Shown here: positions 16,333 to 24,554 of the stretch, piece after piece
How positions within the stretch are numbered: the first letter of the stretch is position 1
Layout: every line of letters starts with the position of its first letter
The notes under the pieces: generated by a model
The model's database searches: none
The model's input: only the letters and a program-made list of their open reading frames with translations
Told to the model about the DNA's origin: nothing
Program-made: the position numbers and the translations under genes
DNA from: Agrobacterium tumefaciens
GTDB lineage: Bacteria > Pseudomonadota > Alphaproteobacteria > Rhizobiales > Rhizobiaceae
Assembly: GCF_005221385.1 (NCBI RefSeq)
Contig: NZ_CP039904.1
Coordinates: 1,399,501 to 1,463,500 of the forward strand
Direction: 5' to 3'
DNA length: 64,000 nt

Positions 16333-17553
16333 TTAGTTCGTCATATCAAGCAGCTGAAGAACGCGCTGCGCCATATCTGTGCCTCTGTCATCGGCGCGCC
16401 AGGCTAATAGCAATGGAACGGAAAATGTCATCGGCAATGGGATTTTCGTCACCTTGGGGGAGGTTATTCCCACGCCGGACGGCAATATCGAACAATATCC
16501 GTGGCCGACAATCAGTTGCACTGCCACCGGTATGCTGTCGATCTCAATCAACTGCACCTTTGATAGCCAGGTTGGCCCAAGCAGGTGCTCGAGAAAGCTT
16601 TCGGCCGTCTGGCGCAGTCCGGAGGCGCGGGAAGGTAGTACCAGAGGGTACTTGAGGATCGCCTCCCGCATCTGTGACGGTGAATATGTATCCGCCAGTT
16701 CAGGTGCTTCATGCTGCAGGAAACATGAAAGGTGGCTGCGCAGAACCTCACGGCTGCGCAGGCGGGAATTGTTGACTGGCATGTCGACAAGGACTGCATC
16801 GTATCGCTGCTGTTCAAGCCCTTCCAGCAGACTGTCTGCAAGTCCGGGCTGCATCAGCAGCGGTGTGTCGAAGCGCCGTGCCCAGTTGGCGGCAACGCGC
16901 GCCAGAATAATTGCCGTCGGGCTGTCAGTTGTTGCGGGAGGAATGCCGCCGAATGACCAATGGCGCAGATGCCGCTTGAAACGCAGGGCGGATGTGGAGT
17001 CCAGCGCAGCCCAGATATCGCGTAATTTGTGGACGTGGGGCGATACGCGCAGCCCCTCGGGCGATGCGCGCGAGCCGCTGCGGGTCCGTTCAAAAAGCCG
17101 GACGCCCAGGTTTTCCTCCAGCATCGCCATCATCCGCGTCAGCTGTGGTTGCCCGATTTGAAGCCTCAATGCGGATTTACGGATCGAGCCCGATTCGAGA
17201 ATGTCCACGAAGCGGAACAGTGCAATCAGCGACACGCTTCTCTGATAAATATCATTCGCATGGTCATCGCCGCACGCGCCGTGGATCGCGAAGATTTCAT
17301 GGGTGGCCTGCGCGAGATACGGGCTAAGTCGCCCGCCTTCGGCTGTCAGGATCAGGCCTTTTGCGCCCTGGACGAAAAGCTTGACGGAGAGGGCGGTTTC
17401 CAGGCGGCTGACGGCATCCGATACGGTTGAAACCGGAATTCCCGTTGCCTTGGACGCAAGGTGGATGCCGCCGAGACGAACCACCTGGTCACATAAAAGA
17501 ATCGTCGAAACCTTCACCGCCCACGCCTCGTCTTGACCTTCCCATTCCGGCAT
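16333..17553 (-). CDS. LysR-like regulator with two N-terminal HTH domains
   Basis: 406 residues, about 100 longer than usual LysR proteins. Two LysR-type winged HTH units stand in series: about 15-78 (LASKATGIPVSTVSDAVSRLE, then VKLFVQGAKGLILTAEG) and about 107-172 (ALRLQIGQPQLTRMMAMLEE, then GVRLFERTRSGSRASPEG). A LysR effector-binding domain follows (about 195-400). It is divergent from the hydantoinase-type gene with 72 bases between the starts, so it very likely controls the 17626-26219 catabolic genes. The inducer would be a pathway intermediate. Confidence 0.8.
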   Translation of the reverse strand: MPEWEGQDEAWAVKVSTILLCDQVVRLGGIHLASKATGIPVSTVSDAVSRLETALSVKLFVQGAKGLILTAEGGRLSPYLAQATHEIFAIHGACGDDHANDIYQRSVSLIALFRFVDILESGSIRKSALRLQIGQPQLTRMMAMLEENLGVRLFERTRSGSRASPEGLRVSPHVHKLRDIWAALDSTSALRFKRHLRHWSFGGIPPATTDSPTAIILARVAANWARRFDTPLLMQPGLADSLLEGLEQQRYDAVLVDMPVNNSRLRSREVLRSHLSCFLQHEAPELADTYSPSQMREAILKYPLVLPSRASGLRQTAESFLEHLLGPTWLSKVQLIEIDSIPVAVQLIVGHGYCSILPSGVGITSPKVTKIPLPMTFSVPLLLAWRADDRGTDMAQRVLQLLDMTN

Positions 17554-17625
17554 CGGCTGTCCGGATTTTGGGATATACCACTAATTTTATTGTGCCTCAT
17601 AGTCGAAATATGACAGGAGGACGAC

Positions 17626-19008
17626 ATGGCGGATTTCGATACGGTTTTGGCGGGGCGGGTCATTCTGACCGACCGCGAGATTTCTCGAGGTTTCGTGGCC
17701 ATTCGCGAGGGGAAAACGGCACTCATCGGAGAAGGCCCCGCGCCGGCTGGAAGAGAAAATCATGATTTCGGCACCGGCATCCTATTGCCTGGTGCCATAG
17801 ATGCGCAGGTGCATTCGCTGTCGCAGAAGGGGGCCGAGGGTTTTGCAGCCTCGACCCGTGCGGCGGCGGCGGGCGGCGTCACGACAATCGTTGACATGCC
17901 CTATGATGAGGGCAATCTTGTGTGTTCCGCCGAGGCTGTCAGGCGCAAGGTCGCGATGATCGACGCGGAGGCGCGCATCGATGTTGCACTTTATGGCACT
18001 GTCGATCCGCAAGAGGGTTCCGCCCGCATTGCCGAACAGGCGGCGGCGGGAGTTTGCGCCTACAAGTTCTCGACCTTCGGCACGGATCCCCAACGCTTTC
18101 CGCGTATCCCACCCGCGCTGCTTCGCGCCTGTTTTGCCGAGATTGCAAAGACCGGGCTTGCCGCAGGCGTGCACAATGAGGATGACGCCTATGTCCGCGC
18201 CGCGATTTCCGAGGTCGAGGCATCCGGTATAACCGACTGGCGTGCGCACGGCCTGTCGCGTCCCGAACTGGCTGAGACGCTGGCGATGCTGCAGATTTAC
18301 GAAACCGGTGCAGAGACAGATTGCCCGGCACATGTCGTCCATTGCTCCGTCAGCCGCGGCTACGAAATCGCCGAGATGTACCGCAGGAACGGCCGGTATT
18401 CCTCCGTCGAATGCTGCATTCACTACCTTGTTCTGGATGAGGAAAACGACGTCGCGCGGCTTGGCGGCAAGGCCAAGATCAACCCGCCCATACGCGCCCG
18501 AAAAGAAGTGGAGGCGATCTGGCGTCATCTGGCCGAAGGGCGGGTGTCGATGGTGTCTACCGACCATGTGAGCTGGAGCGAGGACCGCAAGACCAATCCC
18601 GATATGCTGAAAAATGCCTCCGGTGTCCCGGGGCTGGAGGTCATGGTGCCGCTTTTCGTCAAGGGCGCGATCGCGCGCGGTGTGCCGCTGGTGTGGGCGG
18701 CCCGGCTGATGGCCGAAAATCCGGCCCGGCATTTTCGTCTGGATCACCAGAAAGGCGGGTTGCAGGTTGGGCGTGATGCTGACGTCATGGTGCTCGTCGA
18801 TCGGCCCGTGGTGTATGACGCAGCCAGCAGTCCTCACTCCATTGCGGGGTGGTCGCCTTATCACGGCATGGAACTGCCCTGGACGGTCGCAGCCACCTGG
18901 CGGCGAGGCGAGATGGTTTTCGACGGGGAAAACGTGCTGGCTGCGCCGGGAACCGGTATTTTTGTGCGGCCGCCCGAAACGCTTGGTCTGCGCGAGGTGC
19001 TGTTGTGA
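17626..19008 (+). CDS. Cyclic amidohydrolase, candidate hydantoin-5-propionate hydrolase
   Basis: 460 residues, AGGAGG before the ATG. It belongs to the dihydroorotase/allantoinase/hydantoinase group: PGAIDAQVHS (61-63, with Q61 in place of the first metal histidine), carboxylated lysine K147 in CAYKFSTFG, H183 in AGVHNEDD, H239 in AHVVHCS and D313 in STDHVSW. The first ligand change occurs in some dihydroorotase relatives and need not abolish activity. With an N-carbamoyl amidase and a urocanase homologue next to it, ring opening of hydantoin-5-propionate to N-carbamoyl-glutamate is the most economical role. Another cyclic imide or ureide is possible. Confidence 0.75.
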   Translation: MADFDTVLAGRVILTDREISRGFVAIREGKTALIGEGPAPAGRENHDFGTGILLPGAIDAQVHSLSQKGAEGFAASTRAAAAGGVTTIVDMPYDEGNLVCSAEAVRRKVAMIDAEARIDVALYGTVDPQEGSARIAEQAAAGVCAYKFSTFGTDPQRFPRIPPALLRACFAEIAKTGLAAGVHNEDDAYVRAAISEVEASGITDWRAHGLSRPELAETLAMLQIYETGAETDCPAHVVHCSVSRGYEIAEMYRRNGRYSSVECCIHYLVLDEENDVARLGGKAKINPPIRARKEVEAIWRHLAEGRVSMVSTDHVSWSEDRKTNPDMLKNASGVPGLEVMVPLFVKGAIARGVPLVWAARLMAENPARHFRLDHQKGGLQVGRDADVMVLVDRPVVYDAASSPHSIAGWSPYHGMELPWTVAATWRRGEMVFDGENVLAAPGTGIFVRPPETLGLREVLL

Positions 19009-20246
19009 TGCGCCGCAATCTCGATGCGTCGATAAAGGACATAGAAACGGATCTCGATGCACTGGCGCAGATTACCGATCCGGAACGTCCCTGGACCCGC
19101 CGCGCCTTCTCGCCCCGTTTCGATGAAGGGCGCGACTATCTTCGGCGGCGTTTCCTGAGTGAAGGATTGAATGTCTCGACGGATGCGGGCGGGAACCTGA
19201 TCGGCCGCCGGGAAGGCACCGAGCCGCAGGCCGGAACGATCATGCTGGGCTCACATTCCGACACCGTGCCGGACGGCGGACGTTTTGATGGTGTTGCCGG
19301 TGTCGTCGTTGCATTGGAGGTCGCACGCATTCTCTCCCGGCGCGGTGTTGCCTTGCGGCATAACCTTGCCGTCGTCGATTTTCTTGCTGAAGAAGTCTCC
19401 ATTTTCGGGGTTTCCTGTATCGGTTCGCGAGCAATGGCGGGCGTTCTGCCGCAGGACTGGCTGAGGCGTATCAGTGACGGGCGCGATCTGGCGACGGCCA
19501 TACGTGACGTGGGCGGCAAGCCGGAAAGTCTTGAAGCTCCCTTGGCTGATGACCTGAAGGTCTTTCTGGAACTGCACATCGAACAGGGGCCGGTTCTCGA
19601 ACGGGAAAAGATTGCGCTTGGGGTGGTGACAACCATTGTCGGCATCAATCGCGTCGAGATCGAGGTGACGGGTCGTCCCGACCATGCCGGCACGACCCCG
19701 ATGGGGTTGCGTGCGGATGCCCTCGTCGCTGCGGCGCGGATCGTGAGTGAGATCGAGCGGTACGCGACGGAGCTTTCCGGTGGTTCCGGGCATTTTACCG
19801 CAACTGTGGGCGAGTTCGAAATCTCCCCCAACGCCGCCAATGTGGTGCCGGGCCGGGTCCGCATGCTGGTTGATATCCGCGCCGAGCGGGCCGAGGACAA
19901 GGAAGCATTCGTATCCTGGCTGACCGGACTTGACGCGGACGGTGGAAACACGATCGAAGCGCGGCTGATTTCCGGCAATCCCGGCGTACAGATGGATGAG
20001 GGATTGCAGGAGATGCTGGCAAAGGCCGCAGACCGGCTGGACACGCGCTATCGCAAGATGGTGTCGGGTGCGGGCCATGATGCGGCGTTCATGGCGCGGC
20101 TGTGTCCTTCGGCGATGCTCTTCGTCCCTTGCCGCGGCGGCCGTTCCCATTGCCCGGAAGAGTGGGCCGATGCGGCCGATCTCGCTTTGGCGGCTGAAGT
20201 TCTGGCGAACACGATTATGGAATTGGACAGAAAAAGGGAGGGCTGA
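19008..20246 (+). CDS. M20-family N-carbamoyl-L-amino acid amidase
   Basis: 412 residues; the ATG at 19008 shares one base with the upstream TGA, showing coupling. It is a zinc-dependent hydantoinase/carbamoylase family amidase: GSHSDTVPDGGRFDGVAGV (metal histidine and bridging aspartate), EEVSIFG, ELHIEQGPVLE, the dimerisation block GRPDHAGTTPMGLRADAL, and late GAGHDAAFMA and SHCPEEW segments. These enzymes release carbon dioxide and ammonia from N-carbamoyl amino acids (or act on allantoate and ureidoglycine relatives). In this operon the likely substrate is N-carbamoyl-L-glutamate, giving glutamate. Confidence 0.82.
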   Translation: MRRNLDASIKDIETDLDALAQITDPERPWTRRAFSPRFDEGRDYLRRRFLSEGLNVSTDAGGNLIGRREGTEPQAGTIMLGSHSDTVPDGGRFDGVAGVVVALEVARILSRRGVALRHNLAVVDFLAEEVSIFGVSCIGSRAMAGVLPQDWLRRISDGRDLATAIRDVGGKPESLEAPLADDLKVFLELHIEQGPVLEREKIALGVVTTIVGINRVEIEVTGRPDHAGTTPMGLRADALVAAARIVSEIERYATELSGGSGHFTATVGEFEISPNAANVVPGRVRMLVDIRAERAEDKEAFVSWLTGLDADGGNTIEARLISGNPGVQMDEGLQEMLAKAADRLDTRYRKMVSGAGHDAAFMARLCPSAMLFVPCRGGRSHCPEEWADAADLALAAEVLANTIMELDRKREG

Positions 20247-20248
20247 AA

Positions 20249-21340
20249 GTGGCCAGAATTCTGACGGAGAAGGATGTGGAACCCGCGGTGCGGGGAGGCG
20301 CGGTCTATGCGGCTGGCGGTGGCGGCTGGGTCCACCATGGACGGATGCTGGGCTATGCCGCAGTGAACGCCGGTGCGCCTGAACTCGTCTCGATCGACGA
20401 ATTGAACGAAGATGACTGGGTGGCGACGGCTGCCGCTATTGGCGCGCCGGCCTCCACGACGCCCTGGGAAATGCGGGGCGTGGATTATGTCAAGGCCGTG
20501 CAGCTTTTGCAGGACGCGCTTGGTGCAAAGGTCGCGGCCCTGATGATCGGGCAGAACGGCAAGTCCTCGACCCTCAACGCATGGCTGCCTTCGGCTATTC
20601 TTGGCTGCAAGGTGCTGGACGCGGTGGGTGACATGCGGGCCCATCCGACCGGCGACATGGGGGCAATCGGCATGGCCGGAAAACCGGACCAGTCGATCCA
20701 GACGGCCGTCGGCGGAAATCGCGATCAGAACCGCTATATCGAGCTTGTAACGCGCGGCGCAACCGGCCGGATCTCTCCCATCCTGCGCACGGCCTCCGAC
20801 ATGTCGGGCGGTTTCATCGCCTCGGCCCGCAACCCGGTTCGCGCCGGCTACGTCGCGAAAAATGCCGCGCTCGGCGGAATTTCCAAGGCGCTGGAGCTTG
20901 GTCACGCAATCCTCGCCGCCGAGCCTCGAGGGCATGCGGCAATCCTCGACGCGATCCTTGCGACCACGCGCGGCAGGATCATGATTGAAGGAGAGATCAC
21001 GGCGAAGGATGTCGTTTATACGAATGAGGCTTTCGACGTTGGTACGGTCACCATCGGCAGGGGCGATGCGGCGCTGACCCTGCATGTGATGAACGAATAC
21101 ATGGCGGTCGATGCGGTCGATGGTCGCCGCCTCGCAACCTTTCCGGACGTCATCACCACATTGTCGCAGGAGATCGAGCCGCTGTCTGTCGGTGAGCTGA
21201 AGGTCGGCATGAAGATCCATCTGTTGCATGTCCCGAAGACCCTCATTCCAATCGGCGCGGGCCTGATGGACCCGGCGATCTATGTCCACCCCGAAAAGGT
21301 CATGGGCATCAACCTGACCGACTACGCATTGGAGGCCTGA
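20249..21340 (+). CDS. DUF917 protein, candidate thiohydantoin desulfurising enzyme
   Basis: 363 residues, GTG start at 20249 with AGGGAGGG upstream, 2 bases after the previous stop. The DUF917 pattern is clear: GGAVYAAGGGGWVHHGRML near the N-terminus, DAVGDMRAHPTGDMGAIGMA in the middle and a hydrophobic C-terminal part. DUF917 enzymes have few known reactions, and some lie with hydantoinase-type genes. Between urocanase and hydantoinase steps, an ergothioneine pathway needs an enzyme that converts the 2-thioxo-imidazolidinone propionate to hydantoin propionate with loss of sulfide. This gene is the only one left for that step, so the role is by elimination. Confidence 0.62.
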   Translation: MARILTEKDVEPAVRGGAVYAAGGGGWVHHGRMLGYAAVNAGAPELVSIDELNEDDWVATAAAIGAPASTTPWEMRGVDYVKAVQLLQDALGAKVAALMIGQNGKSSTLNAWLPSAILGCKVLDAVGDMRAHPTGDMGAIGMAGKPDQSIQTAVGGNRDQNRYIELVTRGATGRISPILRTASDMSGGFIASARNPVRAGYVAKNAALGGISKALELGHAILAAEPRGHAAILDAILATTRGRIMIEGEITAKDVVYTNEAFDVGTVTIGRGDAALTLHVMNEYMAVDAVDGRRLATFPDVITTLSQEIEPLSVGELKVGMKIHLLHVPKTLIPIGAGLMDPAIYVHPEKVMGINLTDYALEA

Positions 21341-21342
21341 AG

Positions 21343-23001
21343 ATGCCGAGAGAAAATCCCCGTAATCCGGGCTTCCCGATCCCTTCAGGCCCGGACCTTC
21401 GAGCGAAGGGCTGGCGGCAGGAAGCCCTGCTGCGCCTCATGGAAAACGTGCTGGCTGTCGGTGAAGACCCGGAAAACCTCGTCGTCTACGCAGCACTCGG
21501 GAAGGCGGCCCGCAACAAGGCCGCATATGATGCCATCGTAAGCGCATTGACGACCATGGATGAGGATCAGACACTCGTCATTCAGTCGGGAAAGCCGGTC
21601 GGGTTGATGAAGACTTCGACCGAGGCTCCGATGGTCATCATGGCCAATTGCAACATGGTCGGCCAATGGGCCAAGGCCGAGAATTTTTATGCTCTCGAAC
21701 GCAAGGGCCTCATATGCTGGGGCGGCCTGACTGCGGGAGCATGGCAATATATCGGCTCGCAGGGCGTCATTCAGGGCACCTATGAAATCTTCATGCGCAT
21801 TGCCGAACGCCGCTTCGGCGGCACGCTGAACGGGCGTTTCGTATTGACCGCGGGCCTTGGCGGCATGGGAGGTGCGCAGCCGCTTGCAGGCCGCATGGCG
21901 GGCGCGGCCATCCTGTGCGTGGAGATCAATCCGGAACGGGCCCGCACCCGCAAGGATATCGGCTATCTCGACGAGATCGCCGATGATCTCGATAGCGCAC
22001 TGGCACGGATTGAAGAGGCCCGCGCAAAGGGTGAGGCGCTGTCCGTCGGACTTGTCGGCAATGCAGCGGAAATCTATCCCGAAATAGCCGCGCGGGGGAT
22101 CATCCCGGATATCGTGACCGACCAGACCTCCGCCCACGATCTCGTTTATGGCTATATTCCAATCGGTTACGATCTGGACCGGGTACGCCGCCTGCGCAGC
22201 CAGAACCCGGATGAGCTGATCGAGGCCGGCAGGGCGTCGATTGCCAAACAGGTAACAGCCATGCTGGAGTTCCAGCGGGCCGGCTCGGAGGTTTTCGACA
22301 ATGGCAATCTGATCCGCACGCAGGCGCAGGCCGGTGGCGTTGCTGATGCCTTCGACATTCCGGTCTTCACCGAGGCTTATCTGCGCCCGCTGTTTTGCCG
22401 GGCGATTGGTCCCTTCCGCTGGATGGCCCTGTCGGGCGACGCCTCGGACATTGCGCGGATAGACGAGCTGGTGCTGGAGATGTTTCCGGACAACAAGATC
22501 GTCACCAACTGGATTTCGCTGGCGCGCAAGCACGTTCCGTTCGAGGGGTTGCCGGCACGCATCGCCTGGCTCGGCCATGGCGAACGGAGCGCACTCGCAC
22601 GTCGGGTCAACGCTCTGGTCGCTTCGGGCGAATTGAAGGGGCCGGTCGCCTTCTCTCGCGATCACCTCGATTCAGCGGGCATGGCGCATCCGAACATCAT
22701 GACGGAGAACATGCTCGACGGTTCGGACGCCATCGCCGACTGGCCGCTTCTCGACGCGATGCTGCTCTGCGCTTCGCGCGCCGACCTCGTCGCACTTCAT
22801 TCCGGCGGCGGGGGATATGCGGGTTTCATGACCTCGGCAGGGGTCACGATCGTTGCTGATGGAACCAACGCGGCCGACGACCGGCTTTCGCAATCACTCG
22901 ACAATGATACCGGGCTCGGCGTCATCCGTTACGCGGATGCGGGCTATGCCGAGGCGCAGGATGAAATTGCCAGCAAGGGCATAAATCACGTGCAGATCTG
23001 A
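21343..23001 (+). CDS. Urocanase-family hydratase, candidate thiourocanate hydratase
   Basis: 552 residues, 2 bases after the DUF917 stop, GGAGG upstream. It is clearly a HutU homologue: RAKGWRQEALLRLMENV, IGSQGVIQGTYEIF, NAD-binding GLGGMGGAQ (171-179), TDQTSAHD, and the catalytic-cysteine block LFCRAIGPFRW (C352), then NWISLARKHVPFEGLPARI. It departs from housekeeping urocanase at sites near the ring: YAALGKAARN replaces the usual YGGIGRAARN, and AIGPFRW replaces GKGPFRW. No hutH, hutI or hutG of the normal histidine route is nearby. Hydration of thiourocanate fits the neighbours better than hydration of urocanate. Confidence 0.75.
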   Translation: MPRENPRNPGFPIPSGPDLRAKGWRQEALLRLMENVLAVGEDPENLVVYAALGKAARNKAAYDAIVSALTTMDEDQTLVIQSGKPVGLMKTSTEAPMVIMANCNMVGQWAKAENFYALERKGLICWGGLTAGAWQYIGSQGVIQGTYEIFMRIAERRFGGTLNGRFVLTAGLGGMGGAQPLAGRMAGAAILCVEINPERARTRKDIGYLDEIADDLDSALARIEEARAKGEALSVGLVGNAAEIYPEIAARGIIPDIVTDQTSAHDLVYGYIPIGYDLDRVRRLRSQNPDELIEAGRASIAKQVTAMLEFQRAGSEVFDNGNLIRTQAQAGGVADAFDIPVFTEAYLRPLFCRAIGPFRWMALSGDASDIARIDELVLEMFPDNKIVTNWISLARKHVPFEGLPARIAWLGHGERSALARRVNALVASGELKGPVAFSRDHLDSAGMAHPNIMTENMLDGSDAIADWPLLDAMLLCASRADLVALHSGGGGYAGFMTSAGVTIVADGTNAADDRLSQSLDNDTGLGVIRYADAGYAEAQDEIASKGINHVQI

Positions 23002-23069
23002 CAGGTCAAAGCGAGGAGACTTCATCAATCGCCACGAAGGGCGGAAAATTACGATCACTAATCAACACC

Positions 23070-23089
23070 GCCTGCCGGCACCGGCAGGC
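23070..23089 (+). promoter_or_regulatory. Strong hairpin before the MFS gene
   Basis: GCCTGCC at 23070-23076 and GGCAGGC at 23083-23089 form a perfect stem just upstream of the GAGGGGA site of the transporter gene, in a 103-base spacer. No T run follows, so it is more likely a transcript-stabilising or translation-modulating hairpin than a terminator. Confidence 0.4.
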
Positions 23090-23104
23090 CAAGAGGGGAC
23101 AATA

Positions 23105-24412
23105 ATGGAAAAAACATATCAAAATTTGTCAGTGACACCGGCCAGACGGTCATCACCGGAGCGCGCTGTTGCCGCAGCATCGATAGGCAACGCCCTGGAG
23201 TGGTATGACTTCACCGTCTATGCGCTGTTTGCAATCTACATCGCCCATAATTTCTTTCCCGGCGGTGATCATACGGTCGAACTCGTGAAAGCCTTTCTCG
23301 CCTTTGGGCTAGGCTTCGTGATCCGCCCCCTGGGAGCCATCGTGATCGGGGTCTATGGCGACAAGGCCGGCCGAAAGGCCGCACTGTTCCTGACCATCAT
23401 GATCATGGCGGCGGGCACCCTGCTGATCGCGGTGGCGCCCACCTATGCCGCGATTGGTGTGGGAGCGCCGCTCATGATCCTTGCCGGACGAGTCCTTCAG
23501 GGCTTCTCCGCGGGCGGAGAAATCGGCGGAGCAGCCGCCTTTCTTGTTGAACATGCGCCCGCCGACAAAAAAGGCAAATATGCTTCCTGGCTCCAGGCAA
23601 GCATGGCGATTTCCAACATCATGGGTGCACTCGTCGCCTTTGCGGTTACCTCGCTTCTGACGGAGCAGGAGATCGGCGACTGGGGCTGGCGGATCCCATT
23701 CTTCATTGGCGTACTGATCGCGCCGGTGGGCCTGTGGCTGCGCAAGACGCTGGACGAAACGCCGGCTTTTCAGGCCGAACAGGCAAGTCTGGAGAACAAG
23801 TCCGCCAAAACACCCCTGAAGCTCGTCTTCTCGGACTATTTCGGCCATCTGATCAAAGGCTTCGCTTTCTCGATCCTGTGGGCGGTTTGCGTCTATGTGC
23901 TGATCATCTACATGCCGATCTTCGTTCAGCGCGCTTTCGGTTTCAGCCCTTCGGAGGCGTTTACGGCATCGCTGATTGGCAACGTCTTCCTCGCGGTCGG
24001 CTGCGTCAGCGCCGGCAGCATTTCGGACAGGATCGGCCGGCGCGTGATGCTTGCTGTTGCCGCCGGCGCAATGCTGGTCGCTGTCTATCCCCTGATCTGG
24101 TGGCTGCAATCTTCACCGACGCTGACGACGCTCATCATCGTGCAAAGCCTCTTCTGCATCATGGTCTCGGGATATGTCGGGGTCGCGCCCGCGACCCTGT
24201 CTGAAGTTTTCCCGACGAATATCCGCACCACCGGCATGTCATTGGCCTACAATGCCGCCGTAACGATCTTCGGAGGATTTGCCCCGGCGACGCTGACCTG
24301 GCTTGGCAGCACGGGCATCGGTTATCACGCGCCCGGATTTTATGTCATGGCCGCGGCGTTCATATCGCTGATAGCGGTCCTGATCCTGCCGAAGCCGTAT
24401 TCCACGAACTGA
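23105..24412 (+). CDS. MFS transporter, metabolite:H+ symporter (MHS) family
   Basis: 435 residues with 12 predicted membrane segments. MHS family marks are SIGNALEWYDFTVYALFAIY at the first segment, GFVIRPLGAIVIGVYGDKAGRKAAL, GRVLQGFSAGGEIGG and the GDWGWRIPFFIG block before the central loop. Family members (KgtP, ProP, ShiA) take up organic acids and zwitterions with protons. In this cluster it probably imports ergothioneine or, if the lyase works outside the cytoplasm, the thiourocanate it makes. It lies between the urocanase-type gene and the exported lyase gene, all on the same strand. Confidence 0.85.
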   Translation: MEKTYQNLSVTPARRSSPERAVAAASIGNALEWYDFTVYALFAIYIAHNFFPGGDHTVELVKAFLAFGLGFVIRPLGAIVIGVYGDKAGRKAALFLTIMIMAAGTLLIAVAPTYAAIGVGAPLMILAGRVLQGFSAGGEIGGAAAFLVEHAPADKKGKYASWLQASMAISNIMGALVAFAVTSLLTEQEIGDWGWRIPFFIGVLIAPVGLWLRKTLDETPAFQAEQASLENKSAKTPLKLVFSDYFGHLIKGFAFSILWAVCVYVLIIYMPIFVQRAFGFSPSEAFTASLIGNVFLAVGCVSAGSISDRIGRRVMLAVAAGAMLVAVYPLIWWLQSSPTLTTLIIVQSLFCIMVSGYVGVAPATLSEVFPTNIRTTGMSLAYNAAVTIFGGFAPATLTWLGSTGIGYHAPGFYVMAAAFISLIAVLILPKPYSTN

Positions 24413-24455
24413 AGGAGATGGGCCGCTCAAGGCCCAGCTCGCCCAATTTCTCCAC

Positions 24456-24525
24456 CCGTCATGTCTGGAAGTTTCCAGTCGAAGCGAAGCCGTTTCGACG
24501 CCGGACAGTGCTGCAAACATGACGG
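24456..24525 (+). promoter_or_regulatory. Structured leader before the exported lyase gene
   Basis: A 9-bp inverted repeat (CCGTCATGT at 24456-24464, ACATGACGG at 24517-24525) encloses two smaller stems, CTGGAA/TTCCAG and TCGAA/TTCGA. A further GGGCC/GGCCC hairpin lies just before it near 24420. The whole sits in the 142-base gap before the lyase ribosome-binding site and could be a transcript leader, an mRNA processing site or a regulator-binding region. Confidence 0.4.
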
Positions 24526-24554
24526 CATAATAATAACCAACTCAAGGGAACATC

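Noticed and set aside
17626-20246. Pyrimidine or allantoin degradation as the role of the hydantoinase and amidase genes
   Set aside because: Possible by family, but no allantoin or pyrimidine genes are near, while the urocanase and HAL homologues are cotranscribed or adjacent.
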